Shown: positions 57,880 through 64,000 of the stretch, one piece after another | Numbering within the stretch: position 1 is the first letter of the stretch | How the letters are laid out: the number at the start of each line of letters is the position of its first letter | NCBI GenBank assembly: GCA_018466975.1 | Contig: CM031555.1 | Span: forward strand, 2,666,001-2,730,000 | Origin: Sparassis latifolia | Taxonomy: Eukaryota; Basidiomycota; Agaricomycetes; Polyporales; Sparassidaceae | Length of the DNA stretch: 64,000 bases | Direction of reading: 5' to 3' | Notes under the pieces: generated by a model | What the model was told of the DNA's origin: nothing | Database searches by the model: none | Seen by the model: the letters and a program-made list of their open reading frames with translations, nothing else | Translations under genes and position numbers: made by a program

Positions 57880-58923
57880 CGAACAGAGCCCCAGAGTAAT
57901 GAAACCCCCCCCCCCCCATCATATGGAGCAGGCCATCTCTGTGCCGTGCTGAATAGAGATCGTGTCTCTGCATGGAGCTGTGGAGACTCATGCATGGAAA
58001 AAGCACATAAAGAGCATGGAAAAAGCATGGACACAGCATATGGCTTATGGGACATACTGGAATCCCAATTCCCTGATGTTGCTAAAGATTTTGGTGTATA
58101 TGTGTTCTGCACACATATAATACTCATGTGTACATCAGCAATGAAGTATGACAGGTCTGAAGAGGGGTACAGTTATTTACTGGTCCTTGAGACACTACTG
58201 GTGTTCAGCTTTTTCTTACTCAATTCTCACTCAATTCTTAATTTTTTTCTTCAGAGTTTTTGGCAGTAGCACTATGCAGGCTGCAACTGCAAGCTCTTAA
58301 GAGGGTGTAGTGAAGTGTACACCTTCTGATCCTACAAAACATAGGTACACTGCTGTTTGGGCCAAAGCTCAGGTAGATAGTCTATTTCTGAGATTAGAAG
58401 ACAGTTTACAAAAAGATCAGATTAGCATCATATGGACATTTTTGGAACATTACAAGCGGGATATCTTCCGGATACCTTGCTGCTCTCAGCCTGATATTCT
58501 TCATTCACACTTCTGCTGAGCTTTGCCCTTCATGAAGACTTTACTGAGATTTTCGCCAAAATCTGCCTGGTGGCGTCAACTGTGAGAACTACTAAAACAT
58601 CACATCTTTTTTCGGCATGGTCTGATGTCATCAAAGTCCACTTCTCTCTTTGACTCCATGCCTCCAACTTCTCATTCGTCCTGGTCACACCTTATGTTCC
58701 AGCACAGTCCTTATTCTGTTCTATCACCTATTGCACATTTTTAAGCTTAAGTGCCTTCCTTATGTAGTGTTTTCTCTGCTGGACTTCTTGGGCTGTGACT
58801 AAGCATCTCTGTCTGGCCTCAGCTGTAGTGCTGGCTCCCACACCAATGTCATCTCTGCCCAACTGCGCAAATACCCTGTATGAGGTGCCTTTCAGTGCAT
58901 ACCCCACCTCTGTGCCCTGCTGA
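57880..58923. other. Flank of LTR element; poly-C run and short frames
   Basis: A run of about 13 C at 57,906-57,918. No gene is supported; frames at 57946-58269 (+) and 58728-58931 (-) have no recognised motif. The latter stops short of the left end of the long-TIR element. Confidence 0.4.
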
Positions 58924-60414
58924 CACTTCAAGGTACCCTCCCAACTTAGCTCTTAGCTTCAACATAATCTATATTGTATAGTAGCTAAGAGCCTCTCAGG
59001 TGTCAGACAGACCATGGTACCAATACATGTCCCAGGGCATTATATGGGATTACCCAGGGCAAAGGCAGGGCAAAGGCAGGGTAAAGGCAGGTCCAATGGC
59101 ACAATTATCATATAGGATGTCCTATAGTACTAGAGCATTGATATTTATATCCTAGTATTACTGGTTGTCCCATGGTGCCAGGGGTACATAGGGATGTCCC
59201 ACTATTACTGGTTGTCCCATGGTGCTAGGAGTACATAGGGATGTCCAACTATTAGTAAAAGATGTATTTTCCGGCTATTGTATGTGTAGTTTTTATACTT
59301 TATTTCACTCTCATATTATCTAAGCCTTAATTATAAAAACAATGACTATAGTGATATAAACAAGCTCTTTATTTGCATATTATATAAGGTGGGATCTCTC
59401 ATTTTAAGGACATCCTAAGATGTGATTTTAAGATTCACAGATATTTAGTCTCTTCTTTAGCCTAAAGTTTCTATTAAACTACTATAATTATCTAGAGATT
59501 TATACTAACAGTTGAATTACTAAGGTTTAAGAGTGACAGGTCCTTACATGGGATATCCTATCACATAAAGAGACATCCCATAATACAAAGGTGTCATTCA
59601 GTGAATGCATTTCTGAGTGTAACTTGACTGAAGTCTTAGGTCAAATGCCTTTCTTTTTTCATTCAAATATAGTATATGATAGGAGACATGACAAGAATAT
59701 ATCTCCTTTGCTAGTATATTAGTAGACTGAGTTGTTCTATTTCTTAAGACACTTAGTGAAAGTTTTAGTATAGCTATGATACATACTATATGCCAAAGAT
59801 TATATCATGTTAGTTTAAACATTATGTCAGAAAATGTAAAATTGATTTTAAAACACAAGAATAAACATTGTTGTTTGACCTGTCTTAGTTGTTATATGAG
59901 CTAATAAAGTTGTTGTACATGCTACCAATAGTAATATAGTCTTTATAACATTACAAATGCCTACGCAATACTTGATATGGGATATCCTGCTTTCTATAAA
60001 TATTTTACAATATATAAAGTGCAAATAAGGCACTTATTTACAGTATTCTAGTCACTGTTTTTATAATTAGAGCTTATACAATATGAGTGTAGAACAAAGT
60101 ATTAAAAATACCATACAATAGCCTGAAAATACATCTTTTACTAATAGTGGGACATCCTTATGTACCCCTGACACCATGAGACAACCAGTAATACTGAGAT
60201 ATAAATATCAATACTCTAGTACTATAGGATATCCCATATGATAATTGTGCCATTGGACCAGCCTATGCCCTGCCTTTGCCCTGGGTAATTCCATATAATG
60301 CCCTGGGACATGTATTGGTACCATAGTCTGTCTGACATCTGGGAGGCTCTTAGCTACTACACAATATAGATCATGTTAAAGCTAAGAGCTAGGTCAGAAG
60401 GGTACCCTGAAGTG
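58924..60414. mobile_element. Long-TIR element, about 1.5 kb
   Basis: Left arm 58924-59285 and right arm 60105-60414 are imperfect inverted repeats of over 300 bp, starting CACTTCA(A/G)GGTACCC at both outer ends. Each arm carries GCTCTTAGCTT(C/T)AACAT, TTGT(A/G)TAGTAGCTAAGAGCC and CAGGGCAAAGGCAGGGC-type units. The left arm also has a 60 bp tandem pair (GGTACATAGGGATGTCC...). The interior, about 820 bp, is very AT-rich with no long frame. No clear target duplication was seen. A non-autonomous transposon with long TIRs or a foldback-like element fits. Confidence 0.85.
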
Positions 60415-60422
60415 ATAACAAC

Positions 60423-60520
60423 CACTACAAAAAATGATGCTAGAAACTGTTACATATGTGCCGATAAGAATCACTACAAAAAATAACCCTAGAAACTGTT
60501 ACAAATGTGCCTATAACAAG
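60423..60520. repeat. 49 bp tandem repeat, two copies
   Basis: CACTACAAAAAATGATGCTA at 60423 and CACTACAAAAAATAACCCTA at 60472 begin two 49 bp units that share AGAAACTGTTACA and ATGTGCC. It lies immediately outside the long-TIR element. Confidence 0.8.
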
Positions 60521-62202
60521 ATATTAAATTGTATATAAGAAATTGTCATTATATTCTCTACTAACTCCTAGTATGCCATCTAATAATGTGTAGTCTTCGC
60601 ACTCTCTTCAACTCCACCTGATACAGATGTAGTTGTATGAGACTGCACTGAATAGCATCCTCCATGACACTCTTCAAGTGGCTCTGCTGGTCCCGCACCC
60701 TGCGAATATAGGCCAGATGGCACTCCACATCATCTGCTCTCTCTGAGAAGCTTCTTGTAAATATTAATTCACAGACAACTGTGGTTTAACGATATGTGCA
60801 GTGCCATCAGTAAACCATTTGTACCATATCATATGATGGGACAGTGGGTGCAATATGGAGTAGTATATGTTACTCTCTAAGCACTTGCTGCAGAGAGAAC
60901 TAATTCATAACTGACATTGTGACTGTTAGATTGTGGAACTGAGGAAACACATGAGGTGAAAGTGGAGAAAGTATGGCCTCGGAGTTTTAGAGGTCTTTAG
61001 CCTTGCTCAGACACCAGCGAATGCCACTTACAAATCCAGGCTTTCATGACTGTTCTGCCACCTGGCATCAGTCTAGTTGTTACAAACTGTTCACATTGTA
61101 CTGCATCACAAATAACATTCATCATATGGATACATTGTACATTTTCAATGACACAAGAGGCTCGCCATAACTAATGTACACCACACGAGGACAGAGAGCC
61201 AAACCAGAACAAATATATTTACAGCCCCCTATCAGCACCTAATACTGGCCACTAGAGGCCTCAAAGGAATCTGCGAAAACTTGTATTTAAAACCGATAGC
61301 TTTGGTGCAGGAAGAACGGACTTACCAGTGTGCTGCCACAAAAATTTATGATAAACAGGGCTGAGTGCCAGGTCCTGCAGTGCCCCCGATAGCTCATAAT
61401 GAATGTCTATAAACAATAAGCAGTATTTATTGCAGTGATAGTGGATGCCATCAAAAAAGCCAGTTTTGCAAGTATATTCACAATCTTTATTCATGAATCA
61501 GAAGTCAAGTCATACAAAATGAAAATATATTGGGCGATGGTGATGACCAGGATGGATGTGCAAAAGGGCACCGCCTCATCTGAAACGTTAGGGAAGTACT
61601 TTCAATAGATGGCTTTTTGGATAAACTTTTTAAAATCATATATAATACTTGTCAGTATCAATTTTTATACTGATATTTTAAGGCAATATTTAAGATACTG
61701 ACTATAATATTTTAAAATATATTTTATAAGTGGTATATTGGACTTTTGTAAGGCCTAGTAATCAAGCATTACGCAGTACAGTAGACTATTGTAAAACACT
61801 TTTTAGCTATGCTAAAAGTTACTAAATACTAGTGTAAATGGCTGTAAAAGCCTTTAGATGAGTGTAATAATTTGTTTTTATAATTAAGAAAAATATAGTT
61901 ATCACTAGCATACACACTATAAAACCTACTTTGAGTGTGTTAAAAATATTTAAATACTTGAACAAATTGCTAAAACAAATTCTGAAATCAAATAGGAATA
62001 GTGAGCAAGATTTATAAACTTGGTAGTCACTTGTAAAAATTCTGTATGAAAAATTTATTCAAAGCAAAAGTGAATGTTTTAGATATAAAACAAATTATGA
62101 AAAAGGTTTAAAATAATATAATAATAAAAAACAATATCCAAACTTGACAGTTAGTACTGTAAAATAAACTGTTAGTGATTTTGTGCTAACAGTGACAGTT
62201 TT
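60521..62202. other. AT-rich region without a gene
   Basis: No supported coding region, RNA gene or defined element. The small frame at 61261-61494 (-) lacks motifs. Confidence 0.45.
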
Positions 62203-62912
62203 AACTTGTGGGGAGTGGGCCACTGCTTTGTATGGCAGAAATAATTTCTGAGGTCCTATGTTTTTGCTTTTCTCTCATCATTTAACTGTTCTCACGCTTT
62301 CATTATTCTGTACTACTGCTTAGTAGTTGATCACTTATGAAGAGTGATTCATTGCATTGCATAGCATTTTTTATGTCTATCAAATATCAATTTTAAGGTT
62401 TCACCATTTGAATTCACTCAAAACAGTTACCTTAAGTGAAAGCTTACTAAAATTTCATGTGACACTAATAAGTATAAAGAACTCAAGTCTTTCTTATTAG
62501 GATATTTTTTTTGAGAATTTTTTAAATTTTTTCAAGCTCTAAAATTTTGTTTTTATTTCAATTAAACTTGTGGGGAGTGGGCTATTGCTTCGTATGACAG
62601 GAACGATTCCTGAGGTCCTGTGTTCCTGCCTTTCTCTCATCATTTAATTGTTTTCACATGCATTAATCATTTTGTATTACTCCTTAGTAGTGGATTACTT
62701 GTGAAGAGTGGTCCATTGCATTGCATTATATCTTGTATTTTTATTCAGTATCTATTTAAAGGTTTCACTATTTGTATTCACTTAGAACAGTCACTTTAGG
62801 TAAAAATCTACTAAAATTTGATGTTATACTAATAAGTATAAGAACTCAAGTCTTTCTTGTTAGTGTATAATTTTTTGAGGCTCTGAAACTCTTTTTTTAT
62901 TTCAACTACATT
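62203..62912. repeat. About 360 bp tandem duplication, two copies
   Basis: Both units begin AACTTGTGGGGAGTGGGC (62203 and 62567), then contain GAGGTCCT, TCTCTCATCATTTAA, CCATTGCATTGCAT-like and ACTAATAAGTATAA blocks in the same order. They differ by many substitutions and small gaps, so the duplication is old. Confidence 0.85.
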
Positions 62913-63516
62913 TATGTAAAAATTCATTTCATATAGATATAAAAAAGAAATAAAGTATTAGAATGACTTATAATATTATTTAGATACTCCAAGTATCATT
63001 AATAACTACATTATAATATTTTAATAAGTTATTCATCTAATATTTTACTTATGAATATTTGATAACAGTACTGTAATAGTCCAGGATGCTATCTATATGT
63101 TTATACAAAACAGTTACAAGAAAATGCTAGTGCTTTTTAAATAAAAGCATTATAATAGTCTATAATGTTATTTAATAACTGGTATATTGCTGAGTAATAT
63201 ATAGTAAGTTGTTAATAATATTATACTCTTGACTTATAAAATGTCGTAGTTTATAAATATCTTATAATAGTACATAAAACATTTTTTTGTACGATGAAAA
63301 TGATTTCAGTCTGTGAGACCTAACTCATTTTTGCTGTCAAATAGGTGTCTATGAGAGCAAATGCTTAGAAAAAATTTTAAAGAAATTCTAAAGATATTAA
63401 AAAAATTGTGGCATGACTATAGAATTAAAAATTTTAAGAAACTACTATCAGATAGTTACCTTGGAGTAGGTACATGACATTGTAGCTATTAAGGTAATTC
63501 TTAAAAAATGAATATT
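62913..63516. other. Very AT-rich spacer
   Basis: No gene seen. Mostly A and T, between two repeat blocks. Confidence 0.4.
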
Positions 63517-63885
63517 AATAACTTTTTAGTCCTATTTTTATATAGATTGTATAAAATGACATAGTAATATCATTTTGAAGCCATTTTGAAACTGAGTCTT
63601 TTAGAATGCATACTAATCACTTTTTAGTAATGTTTTTATATCAATTTCATAAAATAACATAGTAGCATCATTTTGAAGCCATTTTTTAACTGAGTCTTTT
63701 AGAATGCATACTAGTCACTCTTTAGTAATGTTTTTATATACTTTTTGCAAAATAACATAGTATTATTATTTTAAAGCAATTTTGAAGGTGAATTTTAGGA
63801 GAGACATCCTAACAATTTTTAGTAACATTCTTATATAGTTTTGACAAAAGGATAAAGTAATATCATTTTAAAGCCATGTTTTAGA
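63517..63885. repeat. About 97 bp tandem array, four copies
   Basis: Units near 63521, 63617, 63713 and 63811 share TTTTTAGTAAT, TTTTTATATA, AAAATAACATAGTA and CATTTTGAAGCC, spaced 96-98 bp. Copy 4 is the most divergent. No coding signal. Confidence 0.8.
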
Positions 63886-64000
63886 TAATGCTACTCAGAG
63901 ATACTTAGCAATATGTTAGACTATTATCAGGCAGCCAAAATAAATTATTATCTACATTATACTACATCATCAACTGATATTAAATGATATGCAAAAAGTT

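Noticed and set aside
57906..57918. Poly-C run as a functional signal
   Set aside because: A plain homopolymer beside the LTR; it may be a sequencing or slippage feature and no structure surrounds it.

Overview
The window reads as nuclear DNA of a mushroom-forming basidiomycete (Agaricomycetes). The evidence is intron-dense genes with 50-60 nt GT-AG introns, a GT4 trehalose phosphorylase, an Agaricomycete-type F-box/LRR-like protein, a DUF6593-type protein, a HET-like protein and a degenerate Ty3/gypsy element. I found no rRNA, tRNA or CRISPR.

From about 0.2 to 18 kb lie housekeeping genes: CDC25 phosphatase (-), a Cys-motif protein (-), an F-box protein (+), a TFIIB/BRF-like factor (-) divergent from tRNA endonuclease subunit SEN34 (+), EI24 (-) and trehalose phosphorylase (+). 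From 18.9 to 20.2 kb two terminal-inverted-repeat elements lie side by side, one with a perfect 10 bp target duplication. A HET-like gene with a damaged 3' end follows (20.4-22.7 kb). From 23 to 37 kb the genes are histone H1 (-), MZM1/LYRM7 (+) overlapping a GGQ release factor (+), CAP/Srv2 (+), HIT hydrolase (-), a PhoD-like phosphatase (+), an ASH2/Bre2-type SPRY protein (-) with an in-frame TGA, and an E2 enzyme (+). From 39.9 to 50.5 kb come a very large Ser/Pro-rich protein (+), a DUF6593-type gene (-) and a BTB gene (-).

From about 51 kb to the end the sequence becomes repeat-rich and then very AT-rich: a small TIR element, a decayed Ty3/gypsy element on the minus strand (51,946-57,879) whose 5' LTR carries a TA-flanked MITE, a 1.5 kb element with TIRs over 300 bp, and several tandem duplications. 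No intact host gene was seen there.

Several genes serve shared pathways: CDC25 and the E2 in cell cycle and ubiquitin signalling, the F-box protein in ubiquitin targeting, SEN34 and the BRF-like factor in tRNA production and maturation, and MZM1 and the GGQ factor in mitochondrial respiration and translation. H1 and ASH2 are chromatin proteins. Two themes run through the window: extreme micro-exons (down to 5 nt) and single-base frame breaks at G or C runs, which look like assembly errors. Coordinates of multi-exon genes span introns; exon limits were derived by hand from splice sites and reading frame.
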